From assembly GCA_947003675.1 (NCBI GenBank), contig CAMQPJ010000060.1, positions 1-7,397 on the forward strand: a DNA stretch of 7,397 nt. Reading direction: 5' to 3'. This DNA comes from an uncultured Collinsella sp. GTDB taxonomy: Bacteria; Actinomycetota; Coriobacteriia; Coriobacteriales; Coriobacteriaceae. Position 1 is the stretch's first letter. The number at the start of each line of letters is the position of its first letter. The translations under genes and the position numbers were made by a program. Of this stretch, positions 1 to 6,066 are shown piece by piece. The notes beneath the pieces are model-generated. The model saw only the letters and a program-made list of their open reading frames with translations, made no database searches and was not told where the DNA came from.

Positions 1-1217
1 CCCGAACGATGCCGCCATATGGATTGTACGATACCCACCGTCAGCAACTGAATCATCATCGACGACGAACCAAAACTAATAAACGGCAGCGGAATACCGG
101 TAATCGGCATCATGCCAATGCACATGCCGATGTTCTCGAAGGTCTGGAACGCCCACATGCCGACGATACCCACGCACGACAGGCGCAAGAACAGTGACTC
201 GCACTTAAAGGCGACGCGAATCGTCGAGAAGATCAGCAGCACGTAGAGGCACAGGAGCAAAAAGGAGCCGCAGAAGCCGAACGTCTCGGACAGGAAGGCG
301 AAGACGAAGTCGGTGTGGAACTCGGGTAGAAAGCCACCGGCCGACTGAGTCGCGTGGCCCAGGCCCTTACCAAAGAAGCCACCCGAGCCGACGGCAATGA
401 GCGACTGCTGCAGGTTGTAGGCATCATCCGAATCGGCTTTGTCGGGGTTGATGAAGACTGTCAGACGATTCATCTGATACTGCTTGATAAGCACGTCGTG
501 TCCAAGGAGCGAATCAAAGACCGAGTCGAGCGCCAAGATGAGCGCAATCAAACCAACCAGCAGGGCCAAGGTCGACAGCACCCATTCGCGGCGTGCACCG
601 CTCATGCAGATGACGATTGCGCCCGACACCAGCACGACCAGACCCGAGCCCAGGTCGCCCATGGCGACGACGGCCAAAAACGGAATGGACAGCATGCCGC
701 AGAGCTTAATGTAGTCGCGAACGGTATCGATACGCCCGTTGTACTGCGAGCCAAGCGTGGCCATAAAGAAGATGGTGATGAGCTTGGCGAGCTCAACGGG
801 CTGGAATGTCAAACCGATACCGGGGATCTTGATCCAGCCCGTCATGCCCAGACCGCCCGTATAGGACAGGCCCGGAATCTTAGGCGAGAAGATCACGATG
901 AGATCGATGACGAGCAGGGCCGTCGAAAAGTTGGAAATGCCGCGCAGGTCGGTGCGCCAGACGAGTACCGCCAGAACCGCGCCAATACCGATACCCAGCA
1001 GGTGGCGCGAGAACGAGGCATCGGCCTTAAACTGCGACGCCGACCAAATGATGATGGCGCCATAGGCAACGAGCGCGACGGTAGCCAGCAGCACGCCGAT
1101 GTGTACCTTCTGGCGGAACGTGCCGCGCGAGGCCGAGAGCTGCTTGTTAACGCGGTCCAGGCTGCTACGAGAGCCGGTTTTGGTTGAGCGGAACAGGTCC
1201 GCCGGCGAAAAGTCCAT
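1..1217 (-). CDS. rodA: RodA, SEDS-family peptidoglycan glycosyltransferase (3' end cut by window edge)
   Basis: RodA polymerises lipid II into glycan strands during cell elongation, paired with the class B PBP encoded just upstream. 405 codons are visible, which is close to the full family length, so only a short C-terminal tail should be missing. A polytopic membrane protein is evident from about residue 38 on. Family marks: QPVELAK (139-145), GDLGSG (187-192), YNLQQSLIAVGSGG (267-280), the loop PEFHTDFVF (298-306) whose Asp303 matches the essential SEDS aspartate, and near the end ENIGMCIGMMPITGIPLPF followed by SFGSSS (381-386). The start is ATG at 1217, five bases after a perfect AGGAGG (1223-1228) that overlaps the PBP2 stop. 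Residues 1-37 form a basic, Ser/Thr-rich cytoplasmic leader before the first helix. FtsW is the alternative SEDS member, but position after mreBCD and PBP2 favours RodA. Confidence 0.95.
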   Translation of the reverse strand, partial: MDFSPADLFRSTKTGSRSSLDRVNKQLSASRGTFRQKVHIGVLLATVALVAYGAIIIWSASQFKADASFSRHLLGIGIGAVLAVLVWRTDLRGISNFSTALLVIDLIVIFSPKIPGLSYTGGLGMTGWIKIPGIGLTFQPVELAKLITIFFMATLGSQYNGRIDTVRDYIKLCGMLSIPFLAVVAMGDLGSGLVVLVSGAIVICMSGARREWVLSTLALLVGLIALILALDSVFDSLLGHDVLIKQYQMNRLTVFINPDKADSDDAYNLQQSLIAVGSGGFFGKGLGHATQSAGGFLPEFHTDFVFAFLSETFGFCGSFLLLCLYVLLIFSTIRVAFKCESLFLRLSCVGIVGMWAFQTFENIGMCIGMMPITGIPLPFISFGSSSMMIQLLTVGIVQSIWRHRS

Positions 1218-1222
1218 CGCAA

Positions 1223-1228
1223 CCTCCT
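1223..1228 (-). promoter_or_regulatory. Shine-Dalgarno of rodA, overlapping the PBP2 stop codon
   Basis: The minus strand reads AGGAGG with 5 bases to the rodA ATG. The PBP2 TAG stop (1229-1227) shares bases with this site, so terminating ribosomes end on the rodA ribosome site. This arrangement favours translational coupling of the transpeptidase and its glycosyltransferase partner. Confidence 0.85.
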
Positions 1229-3296
1229 ATCGAACCGAGGAATCGCCCGTGGCCGTCGACGTGTCGGGCTCGTCATAAATCGCACCGAGAACATCGCGCA
1301 CGACGTGCAACGCGGTATCGGAGCCGCCACCGCCCTGCTCCAAGATGGTGGCAATCACGTACTTGGGGTCATCGGCCGGCGCGTAGGCGCAAAACCACGC
1401 GTAATCGTCCTCGCCGCTCTTCTCGCCCGTGCCGGACTTGCCGTAGACCGTAGGGGTCAGGGAGTTAAAGTGCGCGGCGGTCGAAGTCGATGCGGAGTAA
1501 ATCACATCGTGCATGCCGTTGCGAACAAGAGCCAAATCCGAATCGCTGTTGATCTTGGCCTCCAGGCGCTTCTTCTTGCCCTTGCCGTTGTACTTGTAGG
1601 CGTCACCGTCGCCATCGCGCGACACCGCCGACAAAAACACATGCGGCACATACTGCTTGCCGCCGTTGGCAATGCCCATATAGGCACAGGCCATCTGCAG
1701 CGGTGTCACCAGGATGTCGCCCTGGCCGATGGCAATGTTGGTCATATCGCCGGCATTCCACTTGCGGTCCTCGGCAGATGCGTCGGTAAAGTAAGACTCT
1801 TTCCACTCGGCGTCGGGAATACGGCCCATGCCCTCACTCGGCAGGTCGATGCCGCAGGTCTTGCCCAGGCCCCAGCGACGAAAGACCTCCTGCAGGCCCT
1901 CGGGGTGCTGGTCGTTGTAGAAAAACGCCTTGCCCATATCGTAGAACACGGGGTCGCAGGAATTGGCGATACCGGACTGCAGCGTCATCGTGCCGTGACC
2001 GGAGTGCAGCCAGCAGTATTTTCCCCAAGATTTGCCCAAGCCGGTCCAATATCCCGTGCAGTTGGTCGTTTGACTCGAAGTGTACGTGCCAAACTCAAGG
2101 CCCGCCAAGGCCGAGAGCGGCTTAATGGTCGAAGCGGACATGTACTGGCCGCTAATGGCGCGGTTGAGCAGCGGGTGCGAACCCTCGTCGTCGTTGAGCT
2201 CGGTCCACACGTCGTTGGAGACGCCGCCGATAAACACCGAAGGATCGAACTTGGGCTCGCTGGCCATGCCCAGAATCTCGCCGTTATTGGGGTCGAGGCA
2301 CACCACGGCACCGTTGCCGGCGTCGCTGTGGCCTGTGGTCTTAGCGAGCTCAATGGCACTTGCAAGCGCCGTCTCGCAGGCTTGCTGAATCTTGAGGTCG
2401 AGCGTGAGCTTAATGTCGGAACCGGCCTTCGCGGGCACGGCGCCGGCCTGACCGGTCACATTGCCCGAGGCATCGACCTTCACCGTCTGCTCGCCGCGAA
2501 TACCCTGCAGCAAGTTTTCGTAGTAGCTCTCGACGCCCGCCTGGCCCACGATATCGCCCGACTGGTACGTAATCTGACCGGCGGCGCTATCGTTATCGCC
2601 CGAAGCCTTCTTGTTCTGTGCCTCGAGCTGCTCGGAGGTAATGGTGCCGGTATAGCCCAAAATGTGACAGGCCGTCTCGCCGTACGGGTACTGGCGCTCG
2701 GTGCGCTCGGCAATCTTCACACCCGGGAACTCGCCGGCATGCTCCTTGATATAGGCAACCGTGGAGCGGCGCACGTCCGTTGCGATGGTATGCAGGCTCT
2801 GGGCGCCCTCGGAATTGTCCTGAATGTTGCGCAAAACCGCGACGTAGGGCATGCCGAGCACATTCGCGAGGTGATGCACCAGCACGGTGTCATCGGCCAG
2901 GTCGCGATAGGCGACAACGGCAAGTGAGGGACGGTTTTGCACAAGTGCCACGCCATTGCGATCAAGGATTCGCCCGCGCACAGCCGGCGTGGTGACGGTA
3001 CGGGTCTGGTTGCTCTTGGCCTGCTTGTCGTAGTAGTCCGACGAGACCATCTGCATGCCCCACAGCTTGACGGCGAGTGCGGCAAACATTGCGCCCACGC
3101 CGGCGGTGAGGATGGAGAAGCGACCCTTGAAGGCGGTCGCGGCGGTATTGCCCTCGCCCTCAGTGGCGCGCGGGGCCGTTCCATGCTGCGTGTCGTAGGT
3201 AAAACGGGAATCGCCGCGGCGCATGATGACCAGCGCGACCACAATGGCCACGACAAGCACGATACCGGCGATGATAACCGTCATCTGGGAAGACAT
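1227..3296 (-). CDS. mrdA: Penicillin-binding protein 2 (class B transpeptidase, MrdA type) with two N-terminal membrane helices
   Basis: Monofunctional D,D-transpeptidase that cross-links the glycan made by RodA during elongation. It is 689 residues, at the upper end of the family. Order: hydrophobic helix at 6-25, basic loop starting MRRGD (25-29), second hydrophobic helix at about 60-80, PBP dimer region (about 100-300) with RGRILDRNG (107-115) and GDIVGQAGVE (247-256), then the transpeptidase domain (about 325-670). Active-site motifs: SxxK is S389-T-I-K392; the SxN position reads S446-C-D448 in NSCDPVFYDMG; the KTG position is K620-S-G-T. Cys413 and Cys428 bracket the loop before SGHGTM (432-437). 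ATG at 3296 is chosen because GGGGAGG lies seven bases upstream; no good site precedes Met25. It starts 13 bp after mreD and is followed 9 bp later by rodA, so it belongs to the mre operon. The divisome PBP (FtsI) is less likely given this context. Confidence 0.95.
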   Translation of the reverse strand: MSSQMTVIIAGIVLVVAIVVALVIMRRGDSRFTYDTQHGTAPRATEGEGNTAATAFKGRFSILTAGVGAMFAALAVKLWGMQMVSSDYYDKQAKSNQTRTVTTPAVRGRILDRNGVALVQNRPSLAVVAYRDLADDTVLVHHLANVLGMPYVAVLRNIQDNSEGAQSLHTIATDVRRSTVAYIKEHAGEFPGVKIAERTERQYPYGETACHILGYTGTITSEQLEAQNKKASGDNDSAAGQITYQSGDIVGQAGVESYYENLLQGIRGEQTVKVDASGNVTGQAGAVPAKAGSDIKLTLDLKIQQACETALASAIELAKTTGHSDAGNGAVVCLDPNNGEILGMASEPKFDPSVFIGGVSNDVWTELNDDEGSHPLLNRAISGQYMSASTIKPLSALAGLEFGTYTSSQTTNCTGYWTGLGKSWGKYCWLHSGHGTMTLQSGIANSCDPVFYDMGKAFFYNDQHPEGLQEVFRRWGLGKTCGIDLPSEGMGRIPDAEWKESYFTDASAEDRKWNAGDMTNIAIGQGDILVTPLQMACAYMGIANGGKQYVPHVFLSAVSRDGDGDAYKYNGKGKKKRLEAKINSDSDLALVRNGMHDVIYSASTSTAAHFNSLTPTVYGKSGTGEKSGEDDYAWFCAYAPADDPKYVIATILEQGGGGSDTALHVVRDVLGAIYDEPDTSTATGDSSVR

Positions 3297-3303
3297 CTAT
3301 GAG

Positions 3304-3310
3304 CCTCCCC
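3304..3310 (-). promoter_or_regulatory. Shine-Dalgarno of the PBP2 gene, touching the mreD stop
   Basis: The minus strand reads GGGGAGG with a 7-base spacer to ATG at 3296. The mreD TAG (3312-3310) shares its last base with this site. It fixes the upstream start and so supports the extra N-terminal membrane helix as part of the protein. Confidence 0.8.
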
Positions 3311-3876
3311 TATTTGAGTTTGCGGGTCTTGGGCTTGAAGCGCATACCCGTCTGATGACCACCGCGTGCGGAGAATCCGTAACCGGACTGCGGCACGACA
3401 CCGGACATCAAAAACGGAATGGCAACCAGACCCGTCAGGATCGAAGACGGCAGCGCATGGCCAAAAACAGCCACCACAAAGCTCGTCTCCAGACCCATAA
3501 ACAGCAAGATGATGCTGTAGACCACGTTGATGGCAAGCGCGAAGGCGCCCACGGTAATACCGCGCGCGCTCGGGGAGCCGCCCGTCTGACCGGCCGCGCT
3601 GTGCACCAGGGCAAAACTGCCCACTGTCAGCAGTAGCGACATAACGCCCACCGGCACAGCAGCGGAAAGATCATAGAACAGGCCGCTGCAAAAGCCGCAG
3701 ACGACAGCCCGCGTGGGATCGCCCGAGAACACGCTCAGGCACACCAGGATAATCATAAAGTTGACGCGACCGCCCGCAATGGAGATCTGCGGCGCCAGAC
3801 CCGCCTGCAACAGCACGCACACAATGGCGGCGATTACAAACGTGCGGGAGCTCATCCCCTGCTCGTGTAGATCCAT
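3310..3876 (-). CDS. mreD: Rod shape-determining protein MreD
   Basis: Small integral membrane protein that works with MreC to control the RodA-PBP2 synthase. From this start it has 188 residues, near the usual 160-190. About six hydrophobic segments are visible. The family-like stretch comprises GGRVNFMIILVCLSVFSGD, then GFCSGLFYDL with its membrane aspartate, after helix 1 (TFVIAAIVCVLLQAG). The C-terminus is strongly basic (RFKPKTRKLK). MreD diverges fast, so the call rests on hydrophobicity pattern, size and position between mreC and PBP2. Start choice: an ATG at 3882 lies directly against the G-run after the mreC stop, too close for initiation. The ATG at 3876 (MDLHEQG) sits about 7 bases after AGGGGG and is preferred; the difference is two residues. 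The gene begins within about 11 bp of the mreC stop. Confidence 0.9.
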   Translation of the reverse strand: MDLHEQGMSSRTFVIAAIVCVLLQAGLAPQISIAGGRVNFMIILVCLSVFSGDPTRAVVCGFCSGLFYDLSAAVPVGVMSLLLTVGSFALVHSAAGQTGGSPSARGITVGAFALAINVVYSIILLFMGLETSFVVAVFGHALPSSILTGLVAIPFLMSGVVPQSGYGFSARGGHQTGMRFKPKTRKLK

Positions 3877-3883
3877 GGACATG

Positions 3884-3889
3884 CCCCCT
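3884..3889 (-). promoter_or_regulatory. Shine-Dalgarno of mreD, overlapping the mreC stop
   Basis: The minus strand reads TAGGGGGC at the mreC end. AGGGGG here is only one base from the ATG at 3882 but 7 bases from the ATG at 3876, which decides the start in favour of 3876. The TAG stop of mreC is part of the site. Confidence 0.6.
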
Positions 3890-4886
3890 ATTCGCTCGAG
3901 CCGGAATCGGTCGTCTCGGACGTGTCGGAACTGTCATCCGAGCTCTCGTCCTTCGTCTTGGTCGCAGCATCGCGCGACGTTCCCTGCGGCGTGCTATTAG
4001 CGGTGCTCACATCCTCATCCGAGGCCGACTGTTCGTCGGTCAGCGAGGTAATGACGAGCACCTCCTCGTTATTCTCTGCCGTGGTCTGGGCGCGCACCAC
4101 AATGGTGTAGTACACATCGTTGGCCGACTTCTCCACCGAGGAAACGGTGCCGAGCGGCAGGCCCTTGGGGAACACGCCGCCGATGCCAGAGGTCACGATG
4201 ATGTCGCCCACTTTGACGTCGGAGTCGACGCTCACGTACTCAAGGCGCAGGGTGCCATCGGGCTGGCCCTGCAACATACCCTGGGCGCGCGTGTCCTGCA
4301 CCATAGCCGACACGCCCGAGTTCTCGTCGCCAATCAGGCGCACGGTAGAGGTCTTGGCCGATACTTCGATAATCTGGCCGATAACACCGGCAGAACTCGT
4401 CACGGGCATGTTGATGGTAAGGCCGTCGGCAGAGCCCTTGTCGATGGTAACGGTCGAGGTCCAGGCATCGCCTGAGGCGCCCACGATGCGAGCAGCGGTC
4501 GACTTAAGGTTGTAGGTCGATTGGAGCCCAACCAGGCCCTCCAGGCGCTCGGCAGTCTTTTGAGCCTCGGAAAGCTCGGCGACCTTAGAGGTCAGCACCT
4601 CGTTTTGCTTCTTGAGGTCGTCGAGCGACTCCTGCGAAGCCGTGAGGTTGGAGAACACGTTGCCGATCGCGTTGAAGGGAGCCGCCACGACCGAGCCCAC
4701 AAAGCGCACCGGCGAGGTAATCGTCGTCACACCCGAGCGCACGGCATGAATCGGCCCGGCCTCGCCCTCACGGATATAAAAGGTGAGCAGCAACACTGAA
4801 ACCAGGCTGAAAACAATCAACGGGCGCATACCCGTTGATTGTCGCTTGGTATTCAGATTTGGAGAGAAACCCGAAGATCGTGCCAA
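3888..4886 (-). CDS. mreC: Rod shape-determining protein MreC, TTG start, acidic Ser/Thr-rich tail
   Basis: Bitopic membrane protein that links MreB to the wall synthases and activates PBP2. It is 332 residues: a basic cytoplasmic leader (1-20), one transmembrane helix (about 22-38, PLIVFSLVSVLLLTFYI), a coiled coil (about 82-120), then the double beta-barrel domain (about 130-280), with GGVFPKGLPLGTV (236-248) as its best conserved stretch. From about 283 to 332 the chain becomes low complexity, dominated by Ser, Thr, Asp and Glu, beyond the normal end of the fold. The start codon is TTG at 4886: AGGTGG (4899-4894) lies 7 bases upstream, whereas the first in-frame ATG (codon 20) would remove nearly all residues before the membrane helix and has no good ribosome site. 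It begins 21 bp after mreB. Codons 15-25 contain a perfect inverted repeat (separate entry). Confidence 0.95.
   Translation of the reverse strand: MARSSGFSPNLNTKRQSTGMRPLIVFSLVSVLLLTFYIREGEAGPIHAVRSGVTTITSPVRFVGSVVAAPFNAIGNVFSNLTASQESLDDLKKQNEVLTSKVAELSEAQKTAERLEGLVGLQSTYNLKSTAARIVGASGDAWTSTVTIDKGSADGLTINMPVTSSAGVIGQIIEVSAKTSTVRLIGDENSGVSAMVQDTRAQGMLQGQPDGTLRLEYVSVDSDVKVGDIIVTSGIGGVFPKGLPLGTVSSVEKSANDVYYTIVVRAQTTAENNEEVLVITSLTDEQSASDEDVSTANSTPQGTSRDAATKTKDESSDDSSDTSETTDSGSSE
4813..4842 (-). repeat. Perfect 12-bp inverted repeat with 6-base loop inside mreC codons 15-25
   Basis: On the coding strand, arm ACAATCAACGGG (4842-4831), loop TATGCG and arm CCCGTTGATTGT (4824-4813) pair without mismatch. 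Four T residues fall at or just after the 3' arm (TGTTTTC). The loop holds ATG, codon 20 of mreC. As RNA this would be a stable hairpin shortly downstream of the start, resembling a terminator, attenuator or RNase site; as DNA it is a dyad that could bind a dimeric protein. The structure is seen directly; any role is inference. Confidence 0.8.
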
Positions 4887-4893
4887 ATGGAAT

Positions 4894-4899
4894 CCACCT
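4894..4899 (-). promoter_or_regulatory. Shine-Dalgarno deciding the TTG start of mreC
   Basis: The minus strand reads AAAAGGTGG followed by seven bases and then TTG at 4886. It lies in the 21-bp mreB-mreC gap and is the only credible ribosome site near the start of mreC. Confidence 0.75.
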
Positions 4900-4907
4900 T
4901 TTGGAAA

Positions 4908-5951
4908 TTAAGCATTGGTCTGGACGAAACCACCGTCAAAGGCGTTGGCCTCGAGCACGCGGGCGCAGCCGTTTACGACGTTATCGAGCGCCGTGGGGCT
5001 GACGTTGACCGAAACGCCGGTCTCGTCGCGCAGGCGCACGTCGAGGCCGCGAAGCAGCGCACCGCCGCCGGTCAGCAGAATGCCATAGTACATAAGGTCC
5101 GAGGCAAGATCGGGCGGCGTGGCGTCCAGAGCGTCCTTAACGGCCTTGGCCATCTCGTCGAGCGGCTTGTTAAGCGCGCGACGAATCTCCTCGCTCTCGA
5201 TACGCACGGTCTTGGGCAGGCCCGTGATAACATCGCGGCCGTTGACCTCGACGTCGAGCTCATCCTTGAGCGGCACGGCGGAGCCGACCTTGATCTTGAT
5301 GTCCTCGGCCGTGCGCTCGCCGATAGCTAGGTTGTAGGCATCGCGAACATGGGTGAGGATAGCTTGGTCGAACTCGTCGCCGGCAATGCGGATGGACTGC
5401 GACACGACAATACCGCCCATAGCGATAACGGCAACCTCGGTGGTGCCGCCGCCGATATCGATGACCATGGAGCCCGTGGGCTCCTCGACGGGCAGGTCGG
5501 CGCCGATGGCAGCCGCCATAGGCTCCTCGATCAGATAGGCCTGGCGAGCGCCTGCCTGGATCGTGGCCTCAAAGACGGCGCGCTTCTCGACCGACGTGAC
5601 ACCGGAGGGGACGCAGACGACAACGCGCGGACGCGGGGTCCACGGATAGCGCTTCTCGGACGCCTTGTCGATAAAATAGCGAAGCATGGCCTCGGTGACA
5701 TCGAAGTCGGCGATGACGCCGTCCTTAAGGGGACGAACGGCCACGATGTTGCCGGGCGTACGGCCGAGCATGCGCTTTGCCTCGATGCCGACTGCCAGGA
5801 TGCGCTCGTCGTTCTTGTCGATAGCGACAACGGAGGGCTCGCGGATGACGATGCCCTTGCCGCGCACGGAGACGAGCGTATTGGCGGTGCCGAGGTCGAT
5901 GGCAAGATCGCCCGCATAGCTACCGAAGAACATATCCATCAAAGAAAACAA
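4908..5951 (-). CDS. mreB: Rod shape-determining protein MreB, actin-like ATPase, TTG start
   Basis: Actin-fold ATPase that forms antiparallel filaments on the inner face of the membrane and orients lateral wall synthesis. It is 347 residues, typical for the family. Nucleotide-binding motifs are intact: phosphate-1 AIDLGTANT (17-25), connect-1 EEPMAAAIG (142-150), phosphate-2 DIGGGTTEVAV (165-175) and adenosine motif GILLTGGGALLRG (290-302). A short hydrophobic N-terminus (FSLMDMFF) fits membrane contact. The start is TTG at 5951, 4 bases after AGGAGT; the ATG at codon 5 would be about 16 bases away from that site and would cut the N-terminal segment. mreB is first in the mre operon, with a 115-bp gap upstream carrying a hairpin and a possible promoter. 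All catalytic motifs look functional. Confidence 0.97.
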   Translation of the reverse strand: MFSLMDMFFGSYAGDLAIDLGTANTLVSVRGKGIVIREPSVVAIDKNDERILAVGIEAKRMLGRTPGNIVAVRPLKDGVIADFDVTEAMLRYFIDKASEKRYPWTPRPRVVVCVPSGVTSVEKRAVFEATIQAGARQAYLIEEPMAAAIGADLPVEEPTGSMVIDIGGGTTEVAVIAMGGIVVSQSIRIAGDEFDQAILTHVRDAYNLAIGERTAEDIKIKVGSAVPLKDELDVEVNGRDVITGLPKTVRIESEEIRRALNKPLDEMAKAVKDALDATPPDLASDLMYYGILLTGGGALLRGLDVRLRDETGVSVNVSPTALDNVVNGCARVLEANAFDGGFVQTNA

Positions 5952-5955
5952 CGCA

Positions 5956-5961
5956 ACTCCT
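5956..5961 (-). promoter_or_regulatory. Shine-Dalgarno deciding the TTG start of mreB
   Basis: The minus strand reads AGGAGT, 4 bases before TTG (5951). Alternative starts, TTG at codon 4 and ATG at codons 5 and 7, are 13 or more bases away. Confidence 0.7.
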
Positions 5962-5996
5962 GATGTGTTGGATGATTGCTGGAAAACTACTAGCCC

Positions 5997-6002
5997 ATCA
6001 TA
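5997..6002 (-). promoter_or_regulatory. Possible -10 element of an mreB operon promoter
   Basis: The minus strand reads TATGAT, one mismatch from TATAAT, about 45 bases before the mreB start. This would place transcription start near 5990 and leave a short leader. No convincing -35 hexamer is seen at 16-18 bases upstream, where the hairpin arm lies, so this is tentative. The operon might instead be read through from upstream. Confidence 0.3.
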
Positions 6003-6011
6003 CTAGCGCAA

Positions 6012-6044
6012 GCCCGGCACCTCACTTGCGGTGAAGCGCCGGGC
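6012..6044 (-). terminator. 14-bp hairpin between the TPR gene and mreB, probable terminator or attenuator
   Basis: On the minus strand GCCCGGCGCTTCAC, loop CGCAA and GTGAGGTGCCGGGC form 14 consecutive pairs, two of them G-U. The hairpin begins 22 bases after the TPR gene stop, the expected place for its terminator. The usual U-tract is absent: only TTGCGC follows on the minus strand, and AAAGCC on the plus strand. It may be a terminator of the weak-tail type, an mRNA-stabilising 3' end, or an attenuator ahead of mreB. Confidence 0.6.
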
Positions 6045-6066
6045 AAAGCCAAATCTCATAAGGTCA

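Noticed and set aside
354..1187. 277-codon plus-strand frame
   Set aside because: Antisense to rodA, rich in Arg, Asp, Gln and His with no domain; no sensible ribosome site was seen.
1305..2927. 540-codon open frame on the plus strand
   Set aside because: It lies wholly antisense to the PBP2 gene, whose motifs are unmistakable. Its product is Arg/Gly/Ala/Val/His-rich with no recognisable fold, as expected from the complement of GC-rich codons.
5470..5483. Small palindrome GAGCCC-GT-GGGCTC inside mreB
   Set aside because: Six-base arms in GC-rich coding sequence are expected by chance, and there is no associated U-tract or gene boundary.
5349..5963. 204-codon plus-strand frame opposite mreB
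   Set aside because: Complement of a conserved mreB sequence; composition is Asp/Gly/Arg-rich without motifs.
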